Below, piece after piece: positions 10,763-18,771 of a stretch of 64,000 nt of DNA. Location: contig NZ_JAJEPW010000004.1 of assembly GCF_020687045.1 (NCBI RefSeq), positions 45,463-109,462 of the forward strand. Direction: 5' to 3'. The DNA comes from Vescimonas cirricatena. GTDB lineage: Bacteria > Bacillota > Clostridia > Oscillospirales > Oscillospiraceae. Numbering within the stretch: position 1 is the stretch's first letter; the number at the start of each line of letters is the position of its first letter. Made by a program: the position numbers and the translations under genes. Below the pieces are notes generated by a model that worked only from the letters and a program-made list of their open reading frames with translations, was not told the DNA's origin and searched no databases.

Positions 10763-11440
10763 ATGCGCATGAGAAAGAAAAAGAATCTGGTGCCCCGGAT
10801 GGAGGCCTGCTCGTCCCTGCTGGTGGCGGATCCCCGTGCTCTGCGGGGCCGCTGGCGGGAGCTGCTGCCCGATGCCCGGGAGCTGCGGGTGGAGTTGGGC
10901 TGCGGCAAGGGCCGCTTCACCGTGGAAACCGCCGCCGCCGAGCCGGACGTGCTGCTGATCGCCGTGGAGAAAGTCCCCGACGCCATGGTGGTGGCCATGG
11001 AGCGGGCCCGGGACGCGGGGCTGCACAATGTGTTCTTTGTGGACGGCGACGCCGCCTGCCTGCCGGACTTCTTCGCCCCCGGCGAGGTGGACCGCATCTA
11101 TATCAACTTCTGCGATCCCTGGCCCAAAAGCAACCAGAAAAAGCGCCGCCTGACCCACGGCAATTTCCTGCAGCTGTACCGCCGGGTGCTGCCCATGGGC
11201 GGCGAGATCCACTTCAAAAGCGACAACGACAAGCTGTTCGAGTGGTCCCTGGAGGAGATCCCCCAATTCGGCTTCCGGCTGTCCCAGGTCACCCGGGACC
11301 TCCACGCCGACGGCCCCGTGGGGGTCATGACGGACTACGAGGCCAAATTCTACCAGCAGGGCGTCACCATCAACCGGTGCGTGGCCATCATGGTTCCCTG
11401 GGAGGCCCCTGCACAGCCGGAGGAGTCGGAAGAAGCGTAA
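10763..11440 (+). CDS. trmB: tRNA (guanine46-N7)-methyltransferase
   Basis: This 225-residue SAM-dependent enzyme methylates G46 of tRNA. The SAM-binding motif is VELGCGKGRFTVETAA near residue 42; the family-specific segments are YINFCDPWPKSNQKKRRL and, later, IHFKSDNDKLFEWS and VMTDYEAKF. The start is the ATG with AGGAGGAA about eight bases upstream; a second ATG two codons on is an alternative. It heads a three-gene operon with the TatD hydrolase and the aminotransferase, with gaps of 22 and 2 bases. Confidence 0.95.
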   Translation: MRMRKKKNLVPRMEACSSLLVADPRALRGRWRELLPDARELRVELGCGKGRFTVETAAAEPDVLLIAVEKVPDAMVVAMERARDAGLHNVFFVDGDAACLPDFFAPGEVDRIYINFCDPWPKSNQKKRRLTHGNFLQLYRRVLPMGGEIHFKSDNDKLFEWSLEEIPQFGFRLSQVTRDLHADGPVGVMTDYEAKFYQQGVTINRCVAIMVPWEAPAQPEESEEA

Positions 11441-11462
11441 CCCCGGAGAGGAGGACCCGCGC

Positions 11463-12317
11463 ATGATCATCGAAAGCCACGCCCACTACAGCCACAAGCG
11501 CTTCGACGGCGCCTTCCGCTATCTCACCGGTGAGCTGACGGCCCGGGAGGGACAGCGGGAGGACCTGCTGGACCGTCTGCGGGAGAGCGGCGTTGTCCTT
11601 TCCATCGAGCCCGCCATCGACTTTGAGTCCAACCGCCGGACCGCCGCCCTGTACCGGCAGCATCCGGACTTCATCCGCCTGGCGGTGGGCGTGCACCCCA
11701 CCCGGACCCATCAGGCCCCCTGGCGGCAGCGCAGGCAGCTGGAGGTCTGGGCCCGGGAGCCCGGCGTGGCGGCCATCGGCGAGACCGGGCTGGACTATCA
11801 CCTGCCCCGGAAGCACCGGCTGACCCAGCTGCTGTGGTTCCGGTATCAGCTGGGCCTGGCCCGGCGGCTGGAACTGCCCCTGGTGCTGCACATCCGCATG
11901 GCGGACCGGGACGCCCTGGCCATGCTGCGGCGCAGGCGGCGACATCTGCCAGGCGGGGTGGTCCACTGCTTCCAGGGGGACTGGGACACGGCCCGGGCCT
12001 ATCTGGACCTGGGGTTCTGTCTGGGCATCGGCGGGGCGCTGCTGCGCCGGGAATCGGAGGCCCTGCGGGACGCAGTGGCCCGCGCTCCCCTGGACCGGCT
12101 GCTGGTGGAGACTGACAGCCCCTATGTGCTGCCGGACGTACCCTGGACGGGCAGCAAAAAATCCCTGAGCCGGGTGCGCAACTCCTCCCTGCTGCTGCCG
12201 CGCATCGTGGAGGAGATCGCCTGGCTGAAGCATCTGCCGCCGGAAACTGCGGAGGCGGCCATACTGGAAAATACCCGGCGGGTGTTCCACCTGTCCGGAA
12301 CGGAGAACGGAGGATAA
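11463..12317 (+). CDS. TatD-family metal-dependent hydrolase
   Basis: This 284-residue TIM-barrel hydrolase belongs to the TatD/YcfH family, whose members act as DNases or 3'-exonucleases. Metal ligands are visible in order: SHAHYSH at the N-terminus, the glutamate of AIGETGLDYHLP, the histidine of LVLHIRMAD, the histidine of GVVHCFQG and the aspartate of VETDSPYVLPD. GAGAGGAGG precedes the start. The precise substrate is not predictable. The N-terminal HAHY replaces the more usual DTHAHL, a mild variation. Confidence 0.85.
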   Translation: MIIESHAHYSHKRFDGAFRYLTGELTAREGQREDLLDRLRESGVVLSIEPAIDFESNRRTAALYRQHPDFIRLAVGVHPTRTHQAPWRQRRQLEVWAREPGVAAIGETGLDYHLPRKHRLTQLLWFRYQLGLARRLELPLVLHIRMADRDALAMLRRRRRHLPGGVVHCFQGDWDTARAYLDLGFCLGIGGALLRRESEALRDAVARAPLDRLLVETDSPYVLPDVPWTGSKKSLSRVRNSSLLLPRIVEEIAWLKHLPPETAEAAILENTRRVFHLSGTENGG

Positions 12318-12319
12318 CC

Positions 12320-13519
12320 ATGCAGTACGATTTCGATACCATTCTGGACCGGCGGGGCCGGGACGCCCTGGCCCTGGACATGATCCCCTATAACGGGGTG
12401 GAGCCCAAGGAGGGCTTTTCCCGGATCCCCATGTGGGTGGCGGACATGAGCTTCCCCACCGCGCCGCCGGTGCTGGAGGCCATCCGGGCCCGGCTGGACC
12501 ACCCGAATTTCGGGTATTTTCAGCTGAGCGGCGCCTACTTTGACAGCATCATCCGCTGGCAGCAGGTGCGCCACGGCGTCACCGGCCTGGAGCGGCAGCA
12601 CATCGGCTATGAAAACGGCGTTCTGGGCGGCGTCAGTTCCGTGGTCCAGGCCCTGACCTGCCCCGGCGAGCCGATTCTGGTCCACAGCCCCACCTATGTG
12701 GGCTTCACCCACACCCTGGAGCGGCTGGGCCGTCCCATCATCCACACACCCCTGACGCAGGACGCAGAGGGCATCTGGCGCATGGACTATGCGGACATGG
12801 ACCGGAAGCTGAAGGAAAACGACATCCATGTGGCCATCCTGTGCTCCCCTCACAACCCCTGCGGCCGGGTATGGGAGCGCTGGGAGCTGGAGCAGGCCAT
12901 GGAGGTATACGCTGCCAACGACTGCACCGTCATTTCCGACGAGATCTGGTCCGATCTCATCATGCCGGGGTACACCCACATCCCCACCCAGTCCGTCTCC
13001 CGGGATGCCCGGGAGCGCACCGTGGCCTTCTATGCCCCCACCAAGACCTTCAGCCTGGCGGGGCTGATCGGCTCTTACCACATCATCTATAATGACCGGC
13101 TTCGCTGCCGGGTCCAGCGGCAGGGAAACCTGTCCGGCTACAACGACTGCAACGTGCTGTCCATGCACGCCCTCACCGGGGCCTACAGCGACGAGGGCAT
13201 GGCGTGGGTGGACCAGCTGTGCGCCGTGCTGGACCGGAACCTGCGGTATATCCGGGACTTCCTGCAAAGCCGCTATCCCGGCGTCACCATGATGCTGCCC
13301 CAGGGGACGTATATGCTGTTCGTCAACTGCGGGGCCTGGTGCTGCAGCCACAGCATCACGCCGGATGATCTCCGCCGCCGGGGCGTGGAGCATGGCGTCA
13401 TCTGGCAGAACGGCGCGGGCTTCGGCGACGGCGACTGCATCCGCATCAACGCCGCCCTGCCCCATTCCCTGGTGCGGGAGGCCATGGACCGGCTGGAAAA
13501 ATACGTGTTTGTGGGCTGA
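12320..13519 (+). CDS. PatB/MalY-type PLP aminotransferase / cystathionine beta-lyase
   Basis: A 399-residue fold-type I PLP enzyme. The cofactor lysine lies in YAPTKTFSLAGL near residue 240, preceded by the SPHNPCGRVW motif and the ISDEIWSDLI segment whose aspartate contacts the pyridine nitrogen. WVADMSFPTAPPV near the N-terminus is typical of the MalY/PatB branch. These enzymes cleave C-S bonds of cystathionine or cysteine conjugates, and some members also transaminate aromatic amino acids. The gene begins two bases after the TatD stop, with GGAGG overlapping the end of the upstream gene. Confidence 0.85.
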   Translation: MQYDFDTILDRRGRDALALDMIPYNGVEPKEGFSRIPMWVADMSFPTAPPVLEAIRARLDHPNFGYFQLSGAYFDSIIRWQQVRHGVTGLERQHIGYENGVLGGVSSVVQALTCPGEPILVHSPTYVGFTHTLERLGRPIIHTPLTQDAEGIWRMDYADMDRKLKENDIHVAILCSPHNPCGRVWERWELEQAMEVYAANDCTVISDEIWSDLIMPGYTHIPTQSVSRDARERTVAFYAPTKTFSLAGLIGSYHIIYNDRLRCRVQRQGNLSGYNDCNVLSMHALTGAYSDEGMAWVDQLCAVLDRNLRYIRDFLQSRYPGVTMMLPQGTYMLFVNCGAWCCSHSITPDDLRRRGVEHGVIWQNGAGFGDGDCIRINAALPHSLVREAMDRLEKYVFVG

Positions 13520-13559
13520 GCCGCGCCTGCGGCACGGCCCGGCAATGACCACATAAAAA

Positions 13560-13595
13560 GCAGGGGAGAGATTTCCAACGAAGTCTCTCCCCTGC
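13560..13595. terminator. Bidirectional terminator between convergent genes
   Basis: A 12-bp GC-rich stem (GCAGGGGAGAGA) with a 12-base loop is flanked by A/T-rich tracts on both sides. It separates the aminotransferase gene from the small minus-strand membrane protein gene. Confidence 0.8.
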
Positions 13596-13602
13596 CCTGC
13601 TT

Positions 13603-13800
13603 TTATTTCCGCTTTTTCTTGCTGAGCTTGCTCATGGCCCGGCGCTGGGCCGCCTCCTGCTCGTCCTTTTCCGCCTGCTCCACCAGGTCCTGGTATTTCT
13701 CCGGATGGCGGGCCCAGTCGATGCGGTAATAGGTCAGACCGATCAGCAGCAGCGCCCCCACGATGATGATGCCGTAAAACAGAATTTTTTCAAATGACAT
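13603..13800 (-). CDS. Small membrane protein with charged tail
   Basis: A 65-residue protein with one membrane segment near the N-terminus (ILFYGIIIVGALLLIGLTYY) followed by a highly charged, probably helical cytoplasmic tail that ends in KLSKKKRK. GGAGGGGCTGCC precedes the start. I do not recognise the family. Single-span proteins with basic tails are often annotated as hypothetical in this group of bacteria. It is monocistronic, between a terminator and a divergent promoter. Confidence 0.65.
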   Translation of the reverse strand: MSFEKILFYGIIIVGALLLIGLTYYRIDWARHPEKYQDLVEQAEKDEQEAAQRRAMSKLSKKKRK

Positions 13801-13895
13801 GGCAGCCCCTCCTTATTACGGTAAAGTATACAGGAAATTGCCGCCGATGGCAAGTTTTTTCGCCAGACAGGCGCAGAAAAAATCTGCGATTTTGG

Positions 13896-13924
13896 TTGTT
13901 TTTGCCGAAAGAGGGTTGTATAAT
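13896..13924 (+). promoter_or_regulatory. Promoter of the phosphotransacylase gene
   Basis: TTGTTT (13896-13901), a 17-base spacer and a perfect TATAAT (13919-13924), about 55 bases before the start codon at 13981. Confidence 0.8.
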
Positions 13925-13980
13925 AATTCTGTTCCCGAAAAATGGGAGCAAAACGGAAAAGTAAAATAGGAGGAACGGAT

Positions 13981-14883
13981 ATGTTCACGAATTTCAAAGA
14001 ACTGGAAGCCTATGTCCTGTCTCATAAAAACAAAAAGCGCATCGTCCTGGCCAACGCCCATGACGAGCCCGCCCTCAGTGCCGTGGTCAACGCCCATCGC
14101 CGGGGCGTGGTGGACGGCACCCTGCTGGGTAAGAAGGACGAAATTCTGGCCCTGCTGCGGGAGATGAACGAGGACCCCGCCGAGTATGAGATCGTCGACT
14201 TCGACGGCCCGGAGCTGGACGCCGCCAAGGCCGCCGTGCAACTGGTGCGGGAGGGCAAGGCCGACATCCCCATGAAGGGCATTCTCCAGACCTCCAGCTT
14301 TGCCAAGGCCATTCTGAATCGGGAAACCGGTCTGATCCCCGCCAGCGGCCGCCGTCTGGTGAGCCAGTGCGGCATTTTCGAGTATGAGGGCCGCTTCATG
14401 ATGATCACCGACGCCGCCATCAACATCGCTCCCGATGTGGACACCCAGATCGGCATTGTGGAGAACGCCCTGCCTGTGGCCAACGCCCTGGGGGTGGAGC
14501 TTCCCAAGGTGGCGGTGCTGTCCGCCGTGGAGAACGTCACCGAGAAGATGCCCTCCACCGTGTCCGCCGCCGAGATCGCCAAGCGCGGCATCCCCGGCTG
14601 CGTGGTGTCCGGCCCCCTGGCGCTGGACGGCGCCATCTCCATGGAGTCCGTCAAGCACAAGGGCATTCACGACCCCGTGGCGGGCCAGGCGGACATTCTG
14701 CTGGTGCCCTTTATCGAGATCGGCAACGTGCTGTACAAGTCCATCACCTATATCGCCGGAAAGACCATGGCCAGCACCATCTGCGGCGCCTCCTGCCCGG
14801 TGATCATCACCAGCCGGGCCGACACGCCGGACAGCAAGTATTACTCCATCCTGCTGGCGGTCCTCCGCTGCCTGAAGGCATAA
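13981..14883 (+). CDS. Phosphate butyryltransferase-like phosphotransacylase
   Basis: A 300-residue member of the PTA/PTB family; clostridial Ptb is about the same length. It would interconvert butyryl-CoA and butyryl phosphate, or a related acyl group. Landmarks are IVLANAHDEPALSAVVNAHR at the N-terminus, the MKGILQTSSFAKAILNRETG segment, ITDAAINIAPDVDTQIGIV in the middle and GIHDPVAGQADILLVP near the end. The frame extends 13 codons upstream, but the ATG at 13981 has AGGAGG at good spacing and the sequence before it does not look like the family. No butyrate kinase gene is adjacent. Substrate range is inferred from similarity only. Confidence 0.82.
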   Translation: MFTNFKELEAYVLSHKNKKRIVLANAHDEPALSAVVNAHRRGVVDGTLLGKKDEILALLREMNEDPAEYEIVDFDGPELDAAKAAVQLVREGKADIPMKGILQTSSFAKAILNRETGLIPASGRRLVSQCGIFEYEGRFMMITDAAINIAPDVDTQIGIVENALPVANALGVELPKVAVLSAVENVTEKMPSTVSAAEIAKRGIPGCVVSGPLALDGAISMESVKHKGIHDPVAGQADILLVPFIEIGNVLYKSITYIAGKTMASTICGASCPVIITSRADTPDSKYYSILLAVLRCLKA

Positions 14884-14901
14884 GCACCATAACAATCTGA
14901 C

Positions 14902-14927
14902 AAAAGCGGGGCTTCGGCCCCGCTTTT
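14902..14927 (+). terminator. Terminator after the phosphotransacylase gene (copy A)
   Basis: AAAAGCGGGGC, a TTCG tetraloop, and the complement ending in TTTT. The same 26 bases recur exactly at 15092-15117, on the other side of the repeat element. Confidence 0.85.
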
Positions 14928-15091
14928 GAGACTGTCGAAAAACTCGGGAATCTTTCGCCATCGAAAAGGAAGATAGTTACGAAAGAAACCCATCAGGGGT
15001 GTCTTTCGTTTGCAATCACAGGTTTTTCAGAACTTAAAAAGTTCTGAAAAACCGCACGCAGCTTGTCAAAAAAGGCTTTTTTGACAAGCTG
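14928..15091. repeat. Multi-hairpin interspersed repeat, copy 1
   Basis: A 164-base non-coding element also present at 59366-59525. Between bases 14957 and 15019 it matches the other copy at all but about one of ~63 positions. It contains three hairpins: CGAAAGA...TCTTTCG, CAGAACTT...AGTTCTG, and AGCTTGTCAAAA...TTTTGACAAGCT. The outer ends form an imperfect inverted repeat (AGACTGTCGAAA versus AGCTTGTCAAAA in reverse). It could be a MITE-like element or a mobile structured RNA. Here it lies between two identical copies of a terminator hairpin. Confidence 0.75.
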
Positions 15092-15117
15092 AAAAGCGGG
15101 GCTTCGGCCCCGCTTTT
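15092..15117. terminator. Terminator hairpin, duplicate copy B
   Basis: Exact 26-base duplicate of the hairpin at 14902-14927 (stem AAAAGCGGGGC, loop TTCG). Together they bracket the repeat element. Confidence 0.75.
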
Positions 15118-15136
15118 GCCGGAACAGGCAGAAAAA

Positions 15137-15162
15137 AGCCCTGTGCCTTGCGGCACAGGGCT
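15137..15162 (-). terminator. Terminator of rpmB
   Basis: An 11-bp stem (AGCCCTGTGCC) with a 4-base loop. Read on the minus strand it is followed by six T residues and lies 18 bases after the rpmB stop. Confidence 0.88.
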
Positions 15163-15180
15163 CATCTTGTTTGTCCGAGC

Positions 15181-15369
15181 TTAGATCGCGCGGGTAACTT
15201 TACCGGAACGCAGACACCGGGTACAAACGTACACATGGCGAGGCGTACCATTGATCATAGCCTTCACGCGCTTGACATTGGGCTTCCAGGGACGATTGGA
15301 GCGTCTATGGGAGTGGGAAACCTTGATACCGAAGGTCACGCCCTTATCGCAGAACTCGCACTTTGCCAT
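15181..15369 (-). CDS. rpmB: Ribosomal protein bL28
   Basis: A 62-residue large-subunit ribosomal protein. It begins MAKCEFCDKGVTFGIKVSHS, keeps the CxxC pair at residues 4-7 and a second pair in YVCTRCLRSGKV, so it is the zinc-binding (C+) form. RRSNRPWKPNV and INGTPRHVYVCTRCLRS are standard L28 segments. The frame is open upstream, but the ATG at 15369 has AGGAGG before it and matches the family start. Its promoter lies at 15425-15453. Confidence 0.96.
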   Translation of the reverse strand: MAKCEFCDKGVTFGIKVSHSHRRSNRPWKPNVKRVKAMINGTPRHVYVCTRCLRSGKVTRAI

Positions 15370-15424
15370 CCGTTGCACCTCCTTGCTGTGAGAAACTCGC
15401 TTGCCTACATCGCAAGCAATAGAT

Positions 15425-15453
15425 ATCTTAGCAGATTGCGGCGCAAAATGCAA
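15425..15453 (-). promoter_or_regulatory. Promoter of rpmB
   Basis: On the minus strand TTGCAT (15453-15448), a 17-base spacer and TAAGAT (15430-15425), about 55 bases before the rpmB start. Confidence 0.7.
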
Positions 15454-15623
15454 GCATTATTTGACAAAAATCTGAAAAAAATCTGTCAGGCCGCAATACA
15501 TTCTCAGCCAAGCGAATAAAAGCTGAAATACGCCCCCTCGGCGGCGTCTCACAGCTTGGGCACAATAGCCAAGAGATGCCGTCTTATTTTGTGACATATT
15601 ACGATTCTTCTTAAATTGCAAAA

Positions 15624-15776
15624 ATGTGGTTGCAAAACAGCCCAGGACATAGTGGCAAGTGTCTCATGGGTGATGAGCGCCGCAGCCCCGGCTCGTTCAG
15701 GGCTGATAAATCCGGCCGGTCTGCCCGGGCCGGAAATACAGGAAGAACCGCTGTTGGCGGGATATGTCACTTTTTG
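15624..15776 (+). ncRNA. Candidate small structured RNA
   Basis: TTGTGA (15589-15594), 17 bases and TAAATT (15612-15617) could start a transcript near 15624. The following sequence has three local hairpins: CTCAT/ATGAG (15663-15677), AGCCC/GGGCT (15684-15704) and CCGGCC/GGCCGG (15712-15733). They are closed by a long-range pairing GACATA (15646-15651) with TATGTC (15763-15768), followed by ACTTTTTG. It ends just before the next gene's promoter. No 4.5S, tmRNA or RNase P motif is visible. Family unknown. Confidence 0.35.
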
Positions 15777-15778
15777 TA

Positions 15779-15806
15779 TTGACTTTTGCCATATATCCTT
15801 TATAAT
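15779..15806 (+). promoter_or_regulatory. Promoter of the phosphoribosyltransferase gene
   Basis: TTGACT (15779-15784), a 16-base spacer and a perfect TATAAT (15801-15806), leaving a leader of about 100 bases before the start codon. Confidence 0.8.
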
Positions 15807-15914
15807 AGAGTCGATAGGACACCCGTCTTTTTCGCCGGAAAAGGCGGGTTGTTCGCTGAAAAACGACAGCCGCAGCGTTTCATTTTTTCCTTGCGGCAGA
15901 ATGGAGATTTTGTT

Positions 15915-16475
15915 ATGTCCACTTATTCAATGACCGTGGCCGGGCTTCAGCGGGAGCTGCCCATCTGCAAGGTCACAGACGATCTGTATATCGGCGCATT
16001 CATCTGTTTCGGCGACGCGGAGCTGACCGAGGCCTGCGGCCGGGAGCTGCTGAAGCTGCTGGAGCCTGGCAGCTATGACTACCTGTTCACCGCAGAGGCC
16101 AAGAGCATCCCCCTGATCCACGAAATGGCCCGCCAGTCCGGGGCCAAGAAGTACTTCATCGCTCGGAAGGGTCCCAAGGCCTATATGCCCGACCCCATCC
16201 ATGTGGAGGATCAGTCCATCACCACCGCCGGCACCCAGAAGCTGTATCTGGGCCGGGATGACGCGGACCTGATCCGGGGCAAGCGCATCGTCCTGATGGA
16301 CGACGTGATCTCCACCGGCGGCAGCCTGAAGGCCATGGAGGACCTGGTGGCCCTGGCCGGCGGCACCGTGGTGGCACGCATCGCTGTTCTGGCCGAGGGC
16401 GACGCCGCCAAGCGCCATGACATCAGGTTCCTGGCTCCCCTGCCCCTGTTCAATCCGGACGGTTCCGTGAAATAA
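15915..16475 (+). CDS. Adenine-type phosphoribosyltransferase family protein
   Basis: A 186-residue type I phosphoribosyltransferase. The PRPP-binding loop is RIVLMDDVISTGGSLKAMED near residues 122-141, and FTAEAKSIPLIHEMARQSG is the family's pyrophosphate-loop region. It resembles the Apt-like PRTases of Clostridia. These salvage a purine base with PRPP, though some relatives are regulators rather than enzymes. The frame extends upstream, but the ATG at 15915 follows GGAGATTTTGTT and begins the recognisable domain (MTVAGLQRELPICKV). The gene is monocistronic, ending at the hairpin 16491-16524. Confidence 0.75.
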   Translation: MSTYSMTVAGLQRELPICKVTDDLYIGAFICFGDAELTEACGRELLKLLEPGSYDYLFTAEAKSIPLIHEMARQSGAKKYFIARKGPKAYMPDPIHVEDQSITTAGTQKLYLGRDDADLIRGKRIVLMDDVISTGGSLKAMEDLVALAGGTVVARIAVLAEGDAAKRHDIRFLAPLPLFNPDGSVK

Positions 16476-16490
16476 GACATCTGCTTCCAA

Positions 16491-16524
16491 AAAAGGCAGC
16501 CGATCGCAGGATCGGCTGCCTTTT
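16491..16524. terminator. Bidirectional terminator
   Basis: A 14-bp stem (AAAAGGCAGCCGAT) with a 6-base loop ends in TTTT on the plus strand and is preceded by AAAA, so it can serve both the PRTase gene and the convergent yebC-family gene. Confidence 0.88.
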
Positions 16525-16540
16525 GTTACTCTTTTTCGGC

Positions 16541-17275
16541 TCAGTCCTGCTGCCAGTTGTGCCACACGTTCTGGACGTCCTCGTTGTCCTCCAGCATATC
16601 AATGAGCTTGTTCATGCTCTTGACGTCGTCCTCGCCGGTCATGGTGACGTAGTTCTGGGGCACCATCTCGATCTCGGCGCTTTCAAAGGTGTAGCCCTTG
16701 TCCTCCAGGGCCTTGACCACGTCGTTGAAGCTGTCGGGATCGGTGGTGATCTCGAACACGGGGCCGTCGGGGGAGAAATCCTCGGCGCCGGCGTCCAGCG
16801 CGTCCATCATGACGGTGTCCTCGTCCAGCTCGCCGTCCTCGTTGTCGATGACGATAACGCCCTTGCGGTCGAAGGACCAGGACACGCAGCCCTGGGCGCC
16901 CATGCCCTTGCCGTACTTATCGAAATAGTGCCGGATCTCGGGGGCGGTGCGCTGGCGGTTGTCGGTCAGGGCCTCCACGATGACGGCCACGCCGCAGGGG
17001 CCGTAGCCCTCGTAGGTGACGGACTCGTAGTTATCGGTGTTGCCGGAGCCCAGCGCCTTGTCGATGGTGCGCTTGATGTTGTCGTTGGGCATATTGGCCG
17101 CCTTGGCCTTGGCCACCACGGTGGCCAGACGGGAGTTATTGGCGGGGTCGCCGCTGCCGCCCTGCTTGACGGCCACGATGATCTCCTTGGCGATCTTGGT
17201 GAAGGTGGCGGAGCGCTTGGCATCGGCCGCGCCCTTGGTTTTCTGAATATTGTGCCACTTGGAATGTCCGGACAT
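16541..17275 (-). CDS. YebC/PmpR-family protein
   Basis: A 244-residue protein that begins MSGHSKWHNIQKTKGAADAK, the invariant family start, and contains RLATVVAKAKAANMPNDNI and YEGYGPCGVAVIVEALTDN. The family was long annotated as transcriptional regulators, and recent work assigns several members to translation through proline-rich stretches. It is the last gene of a trmK-nif3-yebC unit; its ribosome site (GAAGGAGAG) lies inside the end of the nif3 gene, suggesting coupling. Confidence 0.93.
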   Translation of the reverse strand: MSGHSKWHNIQKTKGAADAKRSATFTKIAKEIIVAVKQGGSGDPANNSRLATVVAKAKAANMPNDNIKRTIDKALGSGNTDNYESVTYEGYGPCGVAVIVEALTDNRQRTAPEIRHYFDKYGKGMGAQGCVSWSFDRKGVIVIDNEDGELDEDTVMMDALDAGAEDFSPDGPVFEITTDPDSFNDVVKALEDKGYTFESAEIEMVPQNYVTMTGEDDVKSMNKLIDMLEDNEDVQNVWHNWQQD

Positions 17276-17279
17276 GTGA

Positions 17280-18071
17280 TTACTCTCCTTCGGTCATGTA
17301 GTATTGCACGGCGTCGTGATGGACCGCCGATTTTAAGACGCGGATATCGGGAAACGCTTTTTGCAGGCGGCGCACCACCTCGGCGCACACCACGTCCTCC
17401 GTGGGGAAGTGCCCCGCGTCGATGAGGTTGAGGCCCTGGGTGTCCAAAAAGTCGTTATACCGCAGGTCGCTGGTGACAAAGGTATCGCACCCCTGGGCCA
17501 GTGCCTGGGGGATATATTCGCCGCAGGCTCCGCCGCCCACGGCCACCCGGCGCACGGGCCGTCCGCCGCTGCGGTATCGCAGGCCCCTGCAACCTAATGA
17601 TTTTACCACATCATGCAGGAACTGTTCAAGGGGTTTTTCGCAAGAAAGTGTGCCGATGCGGCCAATTTTTTGTTCATTCAGCGGAATCGTGTCCGTCAGC
17701 CCCAGGGCCTTGGCCAGCTGATCGTTGACGCCGCCCTCCGCCGCGTCCAGATTGGTGTGCATACAGATGGCGGACAGGTCATGGCGCACCAGGTACGTCA
17801 GAAGCCCCCCCAGACGGGTGTCATCCCGGAGAGTCTGCATCTCCTGCTCATGCCAGCGGACGTTCATCACCGGGTGATGTGCCACGATCAGGTCCGCCCC
17901 TAGCTCCGCCGCCTCCGCCGCCACGGCGGGGGTTACGTCCAGGGCTGCCAGCACCCGGCGGACCTCCCGGTCCCCCCGGCCCACCAGCAGGCCCACATTG
18001 TCCCAGCTCTCCGCCGTTTCCCGGGGAGCCCAGGCATACAGAAAGGTTTCGATGTCCCGTACCGTGGTCAT
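17280..18071 (-). CDS. Nif3-like dinuclear metal-centre protein
   Basis: A 263-residue Nif3/YqfO-family protein, the short form without an inserted domain. Metal-binding segments are the AHHPVMN motif near residue 62, CMHTNLDAAEGGVND near residue 98, and the C-terminal INAGHFPTE-like segment (IDAGHFPTEDVV), which supplies the last histidine and glutamate. The family binds two metals and is sometimes named GTP cyclohydrolase 1 type 2 homologue, but its reaction is not established. Its ATG overlaps the trmK stop codon (ATGA), consistent with the usual trmK-nif3 pairing. Confidence 0.9.
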   Translation of the reverse strand: MTTVRDIETFLYAWAPRETAESWDNVGLLVGRGDREVRRVLAALDVTPAVAAEAAELGADLIVAHHPVMNVRWHEQEMQTLRDDTRLGGLLTYLVRHDLSAICMHTNLDAAEGGVNDQLAKALGLTDTIPLNEQKIGRIGTLSCEKPLEQFLHDVVKSLGCRGLRYRSGGRPVRRVAVGGGACGEYIPQALAQGCDTFVTSDLRYNDFLDTQGLNLIDAGHFPTEDVVCAEVVRRLQKAFPDIRVLKSAVHHDAVQYYMTEGE

Positions 18072-18748
18072 TTCAGCGTCTCCTTCTTCTTTTCCAGGGC
18101 GGCGATCAGCTGCGGCAGGGTCCCGCAGTCCGCCCCTTCCCTGCTGTGCCCCAGGCCGTCCAGCCGGCGGCGCAGACGGTGCAGCTGTGCCTCCAGATAA
18201 TCGCCGTACAGCGGGTCCCCCTCCAGATGCAGGCCGCCGTACAGCCGGACCTCATCCGGGGTAAAGGGCTCCCCTGCCGTCATTTGCAGCACCACATAGA
18301 GCTTGCCCTTGTCCCACACCAGCCGCTCGTCCCGGCAGACATAGCCGTTTTCCGAAATCCAGCGGCGCAGCAGCTCCACCTTGGTCTGGGGCTGCAGCAG
18401 CAGGGTGCAGCCGGAGGTCCGGGGCCAGGGGCTATCCGTCAGGATCTGTATGATCGTCTCGCCGCCCATACCGGCTATGACCACCGTGTCCGCCTCATGG
18501 GGGGCAATGCCCCGCAGACCGTCGCACAGGCGCAGGTCCAGGGCCGCGCCGTATTCCTCCGCCGTGCGGCGGGCGTGGGCCAGAGGCTCCGGCCCGATGT
18601 CGGCGGCGATGGCGGAGGCAATACGCCCCTGTTGCATCAGCCACACCGGAAGATATCCGTGGTCCGTGCCGATATCCGCCAGTCTGGCCCCCTGGGGGAC
18701 CATATCCGCCAGCAGCCGCAGCCGGGGCTGCAATTGTAAGTGTTTCAT
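18068..18748 (-). CDS. trmK: tRNA (adenine22-N1)-methyltransferase
   Basis: A 226-residue SAM-dependent methyltransferase. The SAM motif is LADIGTDHGYLPVWLMQQG, followed by the aspartate of AADIGPEPLAHA, and the family motif VVIAGMGGETIIQIL near residue 92. These are diagnostic for TrmK/YqfN. The start at 18748 is chosen because AGGAGAGCCT precedes it; an in-frame start 10 codons upstream lacks one. Overlap with nif3 indicates an operon. Confidence 0.92.
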   Translation of the reverse strand: MKHLQLQPRLRLLADMVPQGARLADIGTDHGYLPVWLMQQGRIASAIAADIGPEPLAHARRTAEEYGAALDLRLCDGLRGIAPHEADTVVIAGMGGETIIQILTDSPWPRTSGCTLLLQPQTKVELLRRWISENGYVCRDERLVWDKGKLYVVLQMTAGEPFTPDEVRLYGGLHLEGDPLYGDYLEAQLHRLRRRLDGLGHSREGADCGTLPQLIAALEKKKETLK

Positions 18749-18771
18749 AGGCTCTCCTGATAACACAGATA

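Larger units (their letters stand above)
15370..15914. other. Intergenic region rpmB / phosphoribosyltransferase gene
   Basis: This 545-base gap holds the rpmB promoter (minus), a candidate small RNA (about 15624-15776, plus) with its own possible promoter, and the promoter of the PRTase gene (15779-15806) with a ~100-base leader. The leader contains a weak inverted repeat (ACCCG...CGGGT, about 15821-15849) that could be an attenuator; I do not recognise a known riboswitch. No protein-coding gene is convincing here. Confidence 0.6.

Noticed and set aside
15379..15914. A known purine or T-box riboswitch before the PRTase gene
   Set aside because: No T-box consensus (AGGGTGGTACCGCG) and no purine-aptamer loop sequences are present.
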